From Mesorhabditis belari (taxonomy: Eukaryota; Nematoda; Chromadorea; Rhabditida; Rhabditidae), in assembly GCA_958450365.1 (NCBI GenBank), contig CAUEEP010000517.1, positions 62,001-126,000 on the forward strand: a stretch of DNA of 64,000 bases, in the 5' to 3' direction. This document shows positions 50,705 through 61,977 of this stretch, piece after piece (within the stretch, counting starts at the first letter, position 1; every line of letters begins with the position of its first letter). A program made the translations under genes and the position numbers. Below the pieces are notes generated by a model, which saw only the letters and a program-made list of their open reading frames with translations, searched no databases and had not been told where the DNA came from.

Positions 50705-52085
50705 ATTTTTTATTTTTCTATTATTGAGTATTCGAAACAAATCTTCAGTTATAGTGAGTTGCGTTGCGCAAAAAATTTTCGCACAAAGCAGCCACCCCCG
50801 CGTTAAAATAAAGCTAGTAAATGATTCGATTTTCCAACTAAATTTTCCAAGATTCTGTAGCTGATTTTAACAAATATTTACGACTCTAAAGTTGTTATTG
50901 ACTTTCACAATTGACTTTTCATTGCTATTACACGACTTTTGACGTAAACGATCGTTTCTCTAGCGTGTTCTCCATTCATTTCTCATTTCCCATTTTTGTA
51001 TGCCATTTTTTTTCTCATTTTACAAGCTCTACGTAAAGCAATTAGCATTTAATGCCCTAGTTATTGAAAGAAAATTCAATTCGAAAAGGTTGCTGGTTGA
51101 TCCGGGCAAAAATCGTAAGTTGATCCGATTTTTATAAGCCAAAAATCGTCGAGATGTAAAGCAAAGGGCAATCCTACGTCACCTAAAACAGATTCTACTT
51201 TTCTATAGTTAAATTTGATAAAGATTCTAATAAAACCAATCGTAAGTCGATTCGATGCTTTTACGTCGAGATATAAGCCGTCAAAGTTAACCGACTTTTG
51301 CAGGTTTTTTTGTCCTAAGAAGCCGCTCAACTTTGACGCCGTTTTTCTCTATTTTCTTACAGATGAGTATGCAAAACAAACTTCACTTTTCTCTAGCCAA
51401 ATTTCATGAGGATTCTTTTGAAATTAACTGTAAGTCGATCCGATCGCTGGAAGTCGATCTGGAAGTCGATCTGGAAGTCGAGATATAGAGTTTAATAGAA
51501 ACATGCAATAAAGTGCCATTCTGGCTCACAAAAATGGCACTTCAGCGCATTAAATTAGACCTGGTTTTTCTCTATTTTTCTTAAAGGTGAGTATCTCGAA
51601 ACAAATCTTTAGTTATAGTGAGTTGTGTTGCGCAAAAAGTTTTGCACAAAGCGGCCATCCCCACTTAGCTAGTAAATGATTAAATGACTAAATTTTCCAA
51701 GATTCTGTAGCTGATTTTAACAAATATTTACCACTCTGAAGTCGTTATTGACTTTCACAATTGACTTTTCATTGCTATTGCACAACTTTTGACGTAAACG
51801 ATCGTTTCTCTAGCGTGTTCTCCATTCATTTCCCATTTCCCATTTTCGTATGCCATTTTTTTTTGGGCTCAGAACTTGTTTTTTTACATTTTGTACATGT
51901 ACAATATTACATCTATTACTGTTCTTTGCTTTTCCCTTAGCATTTTAAACTAGATACCGTCCATCTCTCATTTTTTTTCTTGTTCTCTCATTTTAAACTT
52001 TTCTTTTTCAACTTGTTCTCTCATTTTACAAGTTCTACGTAAAGCAATAAGCATTTAATGCTCTAGTTATTGAAAGAAAATTCAA
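50705..52085. repeat. Direct duplication of a ~370-500-bp intergenic block
   Basis: 50725-51080 and 51585-52085 share TTCGAAACAAATCTTCAGTT-like start, ATAGTGAGTTG, CAAGATTCTGTAGCTGATTT, GACGTAAACGATCGTTTCTC, CTAGCGTGTTCTCCATTCAT and TTGAAAGAAAATTCAATTCG. The second copy is extended by ~130 bp. No coding frame; function unknown. Confidence 0.7.
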
Positions 52086-53640
52086 TTCGAAATGGTAAGC
52101 TGTTTTTTTTTCTTTTGAAAATCATCTCTTTTCCATTTTTTGATGACTTTTCTCCTGGATTACCGAAGAAAAAAGAAAGCTTAAGCACTACAGAATGATA
52201 TTTATTTCTGAAAGCTAGATATTTCACAAAGATCAATGGGGAATTGTAAGGAAATAGTGATTTTCCGAGCGATTTCTTGGAAATTTTCAAATTCTATCGC
52301 TTTCCTATGAGCTGCGAATCGGCTTTAAGCGAATTTCAGCGAATTTCATTTTCCCTTTCCTTTTTGTAGAAAAAATTTCAAAATATTTAATCAATTGTAT
52401 GACGGTGGTGAGCTCTGAGCACGTCTAATGTAAGTAATTCTAATTATAAGCATTCACTCACTATATTTCTCTGATTGAGAGCTCATCAAAACAGCGCTAG
52501 CCAAAATAATACACTTGCGGTTAAGTTCATTCTTAAGAATAAGAATAAGAAACGCATAGAAACGTAACCGTGGAGGGGCTATTTTTGCCGTGGCGCTGTT
52601 TGTAAACGGCGCTGTTTGTAAGCGGCGCTGTTTGTAAGCTCGAATCTAAAATTCGAATCTACTAAGCCTCACTGAAAATCTTTTTCCTTAAGTACCTCTA
52701 TCAGTGACACAGTCTCGAAATAGTTGTTGGAATAAACTTTGATGCTTTGAGGCTTTGATTTCAAAAATCCTGCCGCATCCTGTAGTCAAACGAAATCCAA
52801 TCCACGTTCTGTACTTTGGTCTTTCGTTCGTTCTTTCGTTCTTTCGTTCTTTCGTTCTTTCGTTCTTTCGTTCTTTCGTTCTTTTCGTTTCATTTCAATT
52901 TCCCCAATACCTTTTTAAGATAGATGAGCTCAATCGGATGTAGCTTAATCGGTAAAACGTCAATTTTCAATTCAAATGCTCCCGGTTCGGCCGAAATTTC
53001 GTTTTTATTTCTTTTTTTTCTCATTCCCATCCACTCCTCATTCATAATTGAGCATTTTTCCCAGCGCTAATCACTCTAAAATACTCTCTCATTGTGGATT
53101 CCAATTTAAATTCGTCAAAAAAAAGAGAATAAGAAAATTTAGAAAGAGATAATTGGGGTACTTTTCTGAATCCAATTTCTGAATTCTAAGTTGCCTATTT
53201 TTTTGGACTTTAATATCTAAAATTTAGCTAATTTCAATAAATCTTTCTGTAGATATTTAATAGCTACAGAAATTTTCGTTAATTTTCGTTTAAAATTTCA
53301 CATTTCATAAGGTTATCTTAAAATAATTGGTCATGAAAAGAGAAAAAATAAGAAATGTAGATGTAAAGTTGATGCCGAATAGGGGAAAAAAATCCTCAAG
53401 GGAGCTCAGTGACGAGGTAAACAAGTGGAAAAATGGCCTATTCTTCGAAAAAAAGCTGCTCATTTTTGTGAGTCACTAGAAATTTTTATTTCGCGTCCGT
53501 TCCCTTCCTATTTACGTTCCAATTTGCACTTAAATTTGCGTCGCATTTTCGTCTCAAATTCTTCCCCAATTTGCTTTTTTGGTTTTTCGTCCAGAGAGGA
53601 GGGAAGCGAGGGCTTAACTCCCTCTTGGGCGAGCGCGACA
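52086..53640. other. Intergenic, no gene seen
   Basis: AT-rich sequence. It contains a GGCGCTGTTTGTAA triplicate near 52595-52640, an 8-bp CTTTCGTT microsatellite (52822-52885) and a tRNA-like relic at about 52938-53005 (GGATGTAGCTTAATCGGTAA). I can support no exon here. Confidence 0.5.
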
Positions 53641-53643
53641 AGC

Positions 53644-53715
53644 TGCGTCGTGGTGTAATGGTTAGCACGGTTGCCTGGTAAGCGAAAGGTCGCGGGTTCG
53701 ACTCCCAGCGGCGGA
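53644..53715 (+). tRNA. tRNA-like, Thr(GGT) anticodon, copy 1
   Basis: 72 bases fold as a cloverleaf: acceptor TGCGTCG/CGGCGGA with one mismatch, D arm GTGTAATGGTTAGCAC, anticodon loop CTGGTAA (GGT), T arm CGGGTTCGACTCCCA. Eukaryotes normally lack a GGT threonine tRNA, and two stems carry mismatches, so this may be a SINE-type or pseudogene copy. Confidence 0.5.
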
Positions 53716-53765
53716 CAAGTTTTGCTACCCTAGACTTAAATCCCTCTTGCGCGAGGGCGATAAGC

Positions 53766-53837
53766 TGCGTTGTAGTGTAGTGGTTAGCACGGTTGCCTGG
53801 TAAGCGAAAGGTCGCGGGTTCGACTCCCGGCGGCGCA
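53766..53837 (+). tRNA. tRNA-like, Thr(GGT) anticodon, copy 2
   Basis: Tandem copy 122 bp after the first, with fully paired acceptor TGCGTTG/CGGCGCA, D arm GTGTAGTGGTTAGCAC, loop CTGGTAA and box B GGGTTCGACTCCC. One mismatch remains in each of the anticodon and T stems. The upstream flank (CTTAACTCCCTCTTGGGCGA / CTTAAATCCCTCTTGCGCGA) is duplicated too. Better preserved than copy 1. Confidence 0.55.
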
Positions 53838-54454
53838 CAGTTTTTGCTCTACCCTAGTTCTAAATTAGTAATGTTTTTGATTGTTCCTCATAGTTAGTTT
53901 TAGATGTAAAGTATATGTAAAAGTAAATGTGAATGCTTTTCGCTATATGCCTTTTCAAGTTTTCCTTTAAAAACGACAACCACGCACTTAGCATTGGGTC
54001 AAAGTTTGCATTTGATTTGCGTCCCATTTTCGTCTCAATATCTTTCTCAAATTGTTTTTCAATCTCTCGCTGAAAACTTTCCGGTTTAATTACGCAATTT
54101 ACGCAGAAATTCTTATCATATTCAATGCTTGCAACAAAAAAAAAAAGAGAAATTCTTTTCAGAGAACTTGCATAATCTAACAAAAATCTAACAAAAATCT
54201 AACAAAAATCTAACAAAAAAAAGCTAACACTCATTTTCTCAAGTACTAATTGAAAGAGTTTTCAGACTAGATTCTATTGTTAAAACTTTCCGGTTCAGTT
54301 ACACAATTTATTGTCTGCTTTGGCCTTGTTGCCGTTTCGAGCATTCCTGATAGCATTCAAAGATTTCAAGCTTTTGTATTCTAAAATAATCGACTCTGAA
54401 AGGTGAATGGGCAAAGGAAAAAAATCGAGACAATATCTAGATGAGTTTAAAATT

Positions 54455-54872
54455 TTAAACTGTTTAAACGATGTTCAAACGATGTTTAAACTGTTTAAAC
54501 GATATTTAAACTGTTTAAACGATGTTCAAACGATGTTTAAACTGTTTAAACGATATTTAAACTGTTTAAACGATGTTCAAACGATGTTTAAACTGTTTAA
54601 ACGATGCTTAGACGATGTTTAAACTGTTTAAACGATATTTAAACTGTTCAAACGATGTTCAAACGATGTTTAAACTGTTTAAACGATGTTTAGACGATGT
54701 TTAAACTGTTTAAACGATGTTCAAACGATGTTCAAACGATGTTCAAACGATGTTCAAACGATGTTTAAACTGTTCAAACGATGTTTAAACTGTTTAAACG
54801 ATATTTAAACTGTTTAAACGATGTTCAAACGATGTTCAAACGATATTTAAACTGTTTAAACAATGTTTAAAC
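54455..54872. repeat. Tandem repeat TTTAAACTGTTTAAACGATG
   Basis: Irregular array of TGTTTAAACGA, TGTTCAAACGA and TATTTAAACTG units. GTTTAAAC is self-complementary, so the array can form hairpins. Not coding. Confidence 0.85.
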
Positions 54873-54957
54873 TCGAGTTTCAAAATAAGGCTGAGCAAGT
54901 GGACCTATTTTTCTTCATTTTAAAAGAATAAAAATCTTTACTCTCCTTTCTACTTTA

Positions 54958-55192
54958 AGAACTTGAAATTGGTAATTCGAACAGATTTGAAAATCACGCC
55001 AGAAGAACTCGTAGTCACAACTTTCAGATTACCCCCTTTCAAAGCTTTCATAACCGCCAACTGTATCATTCTTTTGCTTGTCGTGTTCCTCGTATTTGGA
55101 ATAAGTTACCTTGTGATATTTTTTCGTCTCTGAACTATTTTAAATCCTCAATATATAAGCTCGATCTTGTAGCTCTGTCAATTTTAAATTAG
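54958..55192 (+). pseudogene. Non-LTR retrotransposon 3' end (reverse transcriptase C-terminus)
   Basis: A 77-codon open end reads ARRTRSHNFQITPFQSFHN, then CRVPRIWNKLPCDIFSSLNY and FKSSIYKLDL to a TAG. R-TRS-NF, RVPR-WN-LP-I and S--FK--L are the usual closing motifs of LINE reverse transcriptases. Upstream reverse transcriptase and endonuclease are absent, so it is a 5'-truncated insertion. A (TA)n run follows at 55308-55330, possibly its tail. Confidence 0.7.
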
Positions 55193-55304
55193 TTTTTAAT
55201 GTCATATATACACGTGTCTAATTGTAGTTGTGTTTGTATATCAATTATCTTTCTTCGTCTACGCTGTTCAATCTGTTTGCATTGTCCTTTTCCTTGTCGG
55301 ATAA

Positions 55305-55860
55305 AGTATATATATATATATATATATATAGAAAAGAGATTTAATAATGCATATTCTCTAGTTCATCAGGCTTCAAGTAGTAGATTTTAAATGAATCCAG
55401 AAATCCTATTGGAATTAGAATTTTTGCCTATTTTTGCTTATTTTTGCTTATTTTTTCTTCTCCCAGCTTTCTTTTGAACAAATTTTTCAATGTACTTTCA
55501 TTACTTCATTACTTTCTTTTTCACTTTTCCTTTTCTGTGTCTATTAATCAACATTTGAGATGAGAAGTGAAATTCTTTGTGAAAATGAGAAAATATAGAG
55601 GAATGGGCGGGGCTATTTCTCTCATCCATAAGCTTTCTTTCTTTCTTTCTTTCTTTTGAAGAAATTTAGCTTGCAATCTAACCATTTCACTCTTCATTCA
55701 GTTTTCTATAAATCCATCAAATCTTTTAGTCGCTTAGCTCAATCCATTCATTCATTTTCATTCATTTTCTTTCATTTTCTTTAATTTTCATTAATTTTCA
55801 TTAATTTTCTTTCATTTTCATTCATTTTCATTCATTTTCATCAAATAATTTGTCTAATCA
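55305..55860. repeat. Microsatellites: (TA)n, (CTTT)n, CATTTTCATT
   Basis: (TA) x ~11 at 55308-55330, CTTT x ~6 at 55632-55660, and a degenerate CATTTTCATTCATTTTCTTT array at 55745-55848. Otherwise AT-rich sequence with no gene. Confidence 0.75.
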
Positions 55861-56619
55861 CTTCCGGAATGTCATTTAAACCCGAAAACATTATCTTTAA
55901 CTTGTTAAAGTTGTCAAAAAGTGAATATCGAACACTGGTTTCTCTACTGAGTTTTTAAATGGATTAACTAATTCTTAAAATCAAATTTATAATCAAATCA
56001 AATCAAATCAAATCAAATTTTTTCCTAAATCTATCCTTTTCACTTCTTTGCGATACGTTTTATCCAAAACTTTTCAAATAACACTTTTGATTTCTTTTGA
56101 TTTTCAAATAACCAATTTAAAATCAATCCTATAGCACTAAAAAAAATGCACAAGTTCTCTTTGTAAACGCTCACCATTTGGCAGAGTGGTAAGCCGCACC
56201 GTCAGCTGGTTCCTGTGATTCCTGTGATTAGTACTAATCAATAATAATCCTGTGATTCCTGTGATTAATACAGACAGACGCTCAAATACTCAAGCCAATC
56301 AAGCCAGCTCAACTCAGCAAAAGAACAAAAAGAACTCAGCAATCAAGCAAATGAACGTTCGATTCATTTGCTTTTTTTGTTTCTCTTTATCAAAAACAAA
56401 ACGAAAATCACCACCTGGCACACAGAAAAGCCATATAAAAGTCGATTGAATTACCCAATTGCCTCAAAAAAAACAAAACGAAAAAGTCCTTTGTCCAAAA
56501 GAGTGCAAAGTAAACGGCCATCTTAACGCTTAAAATCTAGCAAAATGCTTTCACATTTCACTCCTCGATCTCCACATTTCATTTACCCAACCCCAACCTT
56601 TTACCAACACCTTTAACCA

Positions 56620-57180
56620 GCTTAAAGTAGAGAATCCAACTCTTTCTTCAGTTTAAAGTAGAGAATCCAACTCTTTCTCCAGTTTAAAGTAGAGAATCCA
56701 ACTCTTTCTCTAGTTTAAAGTAGAGAATCCAACTCTTTCTTCAGTTTAAAGTAGAGAATCCAACTCTTTCTCCAGTTTAAACTAGAAAAATCCAACTTTT
56801 TCACCAGTTTAAAGTAGAAAATCCAACTCTTTCTCCAGTTTAAAGTAGAGAATCCAACTCTTTCTTCAGTTTAAAGTAGAGAATCCAACTCTTTCTCCAG
56901 TTTAAAGTAGAGAATCCAACTCTTTCTCTAGTTTAAAGTAGAGAATCCAACTCTTTCTCCAGTTTAAACTAGAAAAATCCAACTCTTTCTCTAGTTTAAA
57001 GTAGAGAATCCAACTCTTTCTCCAGTTTAAAGTAGAGAATCCAACTCTTTCTCCAGTTTAAACTAGAAAAATCCCTCTTTTCTCCAGTTTAAACTAGAAA
57101 AATCCAACTCTTTCTCCAGTTTAAACTAGAAAAATCCAACTTTTTCTCTAGTTTAAAGTAGAAAATCCAACTTAATCTCT
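56620..57180. repeat. 31-bp minisatellite CTCTTTCTCCAGTTTAAAGT
   Basis: About 18 copies of a 31-bp unit (AGAGAATCCAACTCTTTCTC plus CAGTTTAAAGT), with AAACTAGAAAA variants arranged in blocks, indicating higher-order repeat turnover. Confidence 0.9.
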
Positions 57181-57244
57181 AAATTTTTGATTTTAATCTC
57201 TTTCCCCAAAAAAAACATTAATTTCAGTAATTGTTAGTTAAAAA

Positions 57245-57460
57245 ATCAAGGAAATTTCTTTTATTATTTCCAAATTTAAAAAGATATTCAATTAAAGAAG
57301 CTGAATATCTTAAGTCGGCTCAAATACTCAAGCCAATCAAGCCAGCTCAACTCAGCGAAAGAACAAAAGAACTCAGCAATCAAGCAAATGAACGTTCGAT
57401 TTATTATTTCCAAATTTAAAAAGATATTCAATTAAAGGAGCTGAATATCTGAAAAATTGT
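57245..57460. repeat. Short duplication flanking a copied segment
   Basis: TATTTCCAAATTTAAAAAGA and ATATTCAATTAAAG occur at 57265-57300 and 57404-57440. The segment between (CAAATACTCAAGCCAATCAA to CAAATGAACGTTCGATT) also occurs at 56280-56365. It looks like a small transposition or template-switch product. Confidence 0.6.
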
Positions 57461-57644
57461 AGTTAAAAACTTGAAAAACTCTCATCTCAAAAGGATTTTT
57501 TCTTGAGTTCATTAATTTTTTATAGAATTTTGATAGAATTTCTTCCTTGATTTCACGCAAACACTGAATTATTTTGACTTTATTCTTTCAAAAGTTGCTC
57601 TTTAACTTCTTTTGATCTTTTTACCTTTTGTTATTCAGTTTACA

Positions 57645-57720
57645 GTTGAAATGTTGACCGGAACGGACGGACGGACGGACCGGACGAGTCATTGTGGATC
57701 CTGACTGAATTCTTTTGACT
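57645..57720 (+). repeat. Partial copy of the downstream 5' exon start
   Basis: ATGTTGACCGGAACG, expanded by GGAC repeats, then ACGAGTCATTGTGGATCC, duplicates the start of the exon at 57792 with ~70 bp of upstream sequence. The frame is not maintained. A local duplication of a gene start. Confidence 0.6.
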
Positions 57721-57779
57721 TTACTCTTTCAAAAGTTGCTCTTTAACTTCTTTTGATCTTTTGATCTTTCGATATTCAG

Positions 57780-57786
57780 TTTACAG
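57780..57786 (+). promoter_or_regulatory. Candidate trans-splice acceptor before the 57792 exon
   Basis: TTTACAG ends at 57786, five bases before the ATG, with a second ATTCAG ending at 57779. Very short leaders after such an acceptor are typical of spliced-leader addition in nematodes. Confidence 0.45.
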
Positions 57787-57791
57787 TTAAA

Positions 57792-57908
57792 ATGTTGACC
57801 GGAACGAGTCATTGTGGATCCCGACGAGTCTCCTTGCCCGTCATTCATGCGATCCCCATTCGACCGCACTACCGCGGACGTGGCGGATCACCTCAATCCC
57901 CGTTTTTG
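57792..57908 (+). CDS. First coding exon of an unidentified gene
   Basis: ATG then 39 codons in phase 0 to a strong donor (TTG, GTGAGT). The peptide starts MLTGTSHCGSRRVSLPVIHA and continues IPIRPHYRGRGGSPQSPFL. It is GC-richer than its surroundings, as a real exon would be. Arg-, Ser- and Gly-rich, no signal peptide. I find no matching second exon before 64000, where repeats and transposons dominate. The rest probably lies to the right, or after the repeats. Product unknown. Confidence 0.5.
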
Positions 57909-58083
57909 GTGAGTGTTTTTACTGAACTTGTTTTCTTTTTCTGTTTCTGATCACTATTTCTTTCTCTTACTCTTACTTACTCTTTCACTAGCTCATTTCA
58001 ATATCCTTTAGTCTAATTAAGGTCTTTACTCAAAAAAAGTTCTTTTTTCTCTCTCTCATTCATTCAAAACGCTCAACTCTTTT

Positions 58084-59790
58084 CATGAAAACACGAAAAT
58101 GGCTCATTGTAGAGTTTCCGGCTTTAAATTTGCCTAATCTACGAAGTAAAAGGGATGAGGAAGTTCCTCTATTCGTTAAAATTTTCAAGAATGTGAAAAA
58201 CAAATGGATTTTTTTGTACAGTTTATCTTTTATCAAAGAAATTGTAGCTTTTCTTTAAAAAAAGATTTACAAATATCAAAAGCAAGATTGGGAATCGAAT
58301 GAAATCTGAAAAGGCGCCAAGCTACAATTTCTTCCCTTTACCTCCCGACCAACATACCCGACGCTTAGCCAATCGGCCATAGCCCCAAAGAGGCTCCCGG
58401 ATCGAATTAGCTCTTTTAATCTCTCCCCTTCACCTTTTAGCTCTAAAGAATGCACTTATTCACATGAAAAATGTGATACAAACAAAATACAAGCACAACC
58501 CTCAAAAAAACACTAAAAAACACAAATAATCTAGCCGGCGGGATTGGGCTTTTTGGGACAAAGAACTGAATTCATTCTTTTTTTATAAGCTTTCCCAGTG
58601 AATAATAATACTTTATTCAAACGATAAAGTGAAAGAAATCATAGAGAAATGCACAGTGATACTTAATCATACAATACATACTGAAATCAATAAGCCAATT
58701 ACTTACGGCAAAGAGCCACTAGATCTAAAGCATCGATACGTTTCTTGAATATGAAAAGCGACTGAATTTCTCGTATGTCGAAATATCCAGGAAAAAAGAG
58801 ATTTTTCTGGGGAAAATAAGGATTAGCATTGACTTGTTAGTGAAGAAAAACTAGAAATTGAATTTAATCTGGAAGATTTGAACTTAAAAACATATTCAGT
58901 TGAATCCCGAGAGAATTTTGGGTGAAAAATGTTAAAACTGTTAATTGATGTTAAAGCTAAAAGGTGAAGGGGAGAGATTAAAAGGGCTAATTCGATGCGA
59001 GATCCTCGTTGGGGCTATGGCCGTTTTGTTCGTATCACATTCATAAGCGTCGGGTATCATGGTCGGGAGGTCGAGGGTTCAATCCCGCCGGCTAGATTAT
59101 TTATAGGTTTTTTCTCTACATTTAGTGTTTTAAGGGTTATGTTTTGTTTGTATCACATTTTTCATTTGAATAAGTCCATTCTTTAAAGCTAAAAAGTGAA
59201 GGGGAGAGATTAAAAGGGCTAATTCGATGGGAGATCGTCCTCGGGGCTATGGCCGATTGGCTAAGCGCCTAGTATCTTAGCCAGGAGGTGGAGGGTTCAA
59301 TCCCGCCGGCTAGATTATTTTTTTTTTTATTCTAAATATAGGTTTTTCTCTACATTCAGAGTTTAGTGTATCGTTTGTATCACATTTTTCAGGTGAATAA
59401 GTGTATTCTTGAAAGCTAAAGCTCAAAATGAAGATTAAAAGAGTGAATTCGATCGGTGGTGGGATGAGGAAGTTCCTCGTTGGGGCTATGGCCGATTGGC
59501 TAAGCGTCGGGTATGTTGGTCGGGAGGTAGAGGGAAGAAATTGTAGCTTGGCGCCTTTTCAGATTTAATTCGATTCCCAATCTTGCTTTTGATATTTGTA
59601 AATCTTTTTTTAAAGAAAAGCTACAATTTCTTTGATAAAAGATAAACTGTACAAAATAATCCATTTGTTTTTTACATTCTTGAAAAGTTTAACGAATAGA
59701 GGAACTTCCCCATTCCTTTTACTTCGTAGATTAGGCAGGAAAGCTTAAAAAAAACGAATTCAGTTCTTTGTCCCAAAAAGAAGTCAAAAT
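58084..59790. mobile_element. Large inverted repeat enclosing tRNA-like units
   Basis: The left arm (58084-58570) and the right arm (about 59460-59790) are inverse copies: AAAGAAATTGTAGCTTTTCT, AAGCAAGATTGGGAATCGAA, AAGGCGCCAAGCTACAATTT and GAGGAAGTTCCTC. The middle holds tRNA-like units in the plus sense and unrelated AT-rich sequence. It could be a foldback element or an inverted duplication of a SINE-like array. Confidence 0.6.
58980..59530 (+). repeat. tRNA-derived repeat array (Leu/Ser-like), three units
   Basis: Units starting near 58992, 59222 and 59470 contain GGGGCTATGGCCGATTGGCT, TAAGCGTCGGGTAT and GGTCGGGAGGT then GAGGGTTCAATCCCGCCGGC. Between them lies a ~150-bp body with TTTCTCTACATTTAGTG, GTATCACATTTTTCA and GTGAAGGGGAGAGATTAAAA. 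A reverse copy is in the left arm at about 58330-58560. The shared body suggests a SINE-like family with a long-variable-arm tRNA head. Confidence 0.55.
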
Positions 59791-60287
59791 AAGTAAGCCG
59801 GAAGTGAATTTTGAATTTTGGCTTATTATATTTAAAAAATGATAAAATGATGAGGGGAATTGATGGGGAAAAAGCTATAAAAGTGAAGCTGACGTTTTTT
59901 TTTGTGGTGAATTTTGATGGGTAATTACAGTAGGAATGGAATAATTTTAAGAAAAAAAAATTGGCATTTAGTTGATGAAGAAAATGGTCAATGAAAAATG
60001 GAAAATGAAATTCTTACGCAAATTTTGATAAGGCTTTTAAAGGAAAGGGTTTTCCTAGCTTCTCTGAGCATTGTTCTATAGAAAAATGAATGAAACTATA
60101 AGCTGCAGCATAAGCAAAATATCAATCAGCAAAATAAATAAGCCTAGATGTTTTTAAGTTCGAAAATTTTTGTTTTCTTTTTTGTTTTCTTTTTTGTTTT
60201 CTTTTTTTTCAAACTTTCTTTTCAAAGTTCAAAAGAGGTGTCTTTTCAGGGAAAACTGAGGATTAATCTTTTGTTATTATGCTAATA

Positions 60288-60806
60288 TTAGGTTGATGCA
60301 AAAGTCTTTTTCATTTTTTCGTACTTCTTTTGAAAAATAACAAAGTCATGAATTAACCTATGGTTTGCTCTAAATGAAAAGTGTTTATTGTTGAATTTCC
60401 CATCTTTTTAAGTCAATTTGGGTTCACTTTCAAGCAAATTCGAGAGTGAAAACGGGTTTTTCATAAAAATCTATAAAAACCTCTATAAAGAAATTGGCTG
60501 AATGAATTTCTCTGAAAATCTGAAAAAATATCGAACTTTTTGTGCTCTATCTTTTATTTATTAACATCAAGATTGGTTTCCTTAGCTAAAGCGTCTAAAA
60601 TGCATCATCGAGCCGTCGCCTTTTTTGACTACCCGACTTCAGGCTCTCAAAAAATCTAGACATAAGACATTTTAAACTCGTTTTAATGTCATTTTGCAGA
60701 AAAATAATTGGCCTTTCGAATGCAATAAACCGTTGTTCAATTGGTGCATTTGTTACTTTTTAACGGAAGTACGAAAAAAATGAAAAAGACTTTTGCATCA
60801 ACCTAA
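60288..60806. mobile_element. Mariner-type MITE, 519 bp
   Basis: TIRs of about 35 bp, starting TTAGGTTGATGCAAAAGTCT and continuing TTTTCATTTTTTCGTACTTC, are inverted at the right end. TA flanks both sides. No transposase is encoded, so it is an internally deleted derivative. Confidence 0.85.
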
Positions 60807-61003
60807 TATATATGCTTTATTCAGCGAGCGAATAGAAACAAATCCGATAATCATAAACGCATCTAATATATTGTTATAATAATTTCCTAAAAAGAGAAAA
60901 GAAAAGAAAAAACTGAAAATAGTACAGGAAACAATTGGTAGAAAAAGCTTTAAAGATAGAGCAGATTTGAAATTTGCAATCACATCTAATTCATTTACAG
61001 ATA

Positions 61004-61179
61004 CAGTCGAACCTCTCTATAACGTAACTCACGGGACGGCTATAGCTTACGTTATATAGAGGTTTACGTTATATAGAGTGCCGTTTTATATAGCGTATAA
61101 CGTCGGCCGGGACCGGTCACGCCTTACGTTATAGAGAGGTTTACGTTATATCGAGGTTCGTTATAGAGAGGTTCGACTG
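61004..61179. mobile_element. pogo/Tigger-type MITE, 176 bp
   Basis: The ends CAGTCGAACCTCTCTATAAC and inverse GTTATAGAGAGGTTCGACTG are flanked by TA. The CAGT(C/T)GAACCTC terminal motif is characteristic of pogo/Tigger elements. The inner sequence repeats TTACGTTATATAGAGG in both senses. Confidence 0.88.
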
Positions 61180-61489
61180 TACTTTAAATTTTCCTATAAA
61201 CCGGAAGATCCCACGGGAACTGATTTCAAACCCTTATTAATTATTCTTTTCTCTAGTTTATCGCTAGTTTTAGCTTCTTGGAAGAAAAAGAAGGAAAAGG
61301 GAAGAAAAGGTACTTCAAAACATGTTTTTTTTCTCGAATTCAAACTCAAACAGCTAATTGTTTACAGTTAAATGGGGTAAATAGCGTCACGAGTACACTA
61401 TTACATGTAAAAACTCTATTGGCAGTATAATTTTTTTTGATCTGTTTTCGCACTCAGGTGTTCCTATTTGCGCAGATCACAACCTGCTT

Positions 61490-61966
61490 TCACATTTCTC
61501 GATCCCTTGCCATTGTCATCCAGTGTTTCCCATCTTGGTTGTTCGTGGTTCGAAGTCTTCGACTTGCTGGTGCTGGTGCTGGTTGCACTCTAGCCATCCT
61601 TTCTCTGACCGCCTCTGCCACTCTTGTGCTCCACCTCGTTGCTGGTCTTCCGATGGGCCTCTTCTGGTCTCGTGGTAGCCACTCTGTGATCCGTATCGTC
61701 CATCTGTCGTCTGTTCTTCTGGCTACGTGGCCGGCCCATCTGATCCCATCGGCCATTTCTCTCGATCACTTCCACTGGATCTCTGAGTCCCGAGAGCTCC
61801 ACCTCGTTGCTGGTCTTCCGATGGGCCTCTTCTGGTCTCGTGGTAGCCACTCTGTGATCCGTATCGTCCATCTGTCGTCTGTTCTTCTGGCTACGTGGCC
61901 GGCCCATCTGAGTCTTTTTCTCTCAATCACTTCCACTGGATCTCTGAGTTCCGAGAGCTGGCGCAT
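61490..61966 (-). pseudogene. RTE-like LINE C-terminal fragments, two tandem copies
   Basis: On the minus strand two copies (about 61774-61966 and 61600-61756) read RWAGHVARRTDDRWTIRIT then EWLPRDQKRPIGRPATRW. This is the terminal signature of RTE/BovB-like and related LINE polyproteins. The copies are ~167 bp apart and nearly identical, so one fragment was tandemly duplicated. The distal tail runs into a different sequence (EAVRERMARVQPAPAP). No upstream reverse transcriptase core is present. An (AATTAATAT)n tract follows on the plus-strand right side. Confidence 0.8.
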
Positions 61967-61977
61967 ATCCGTACTTT

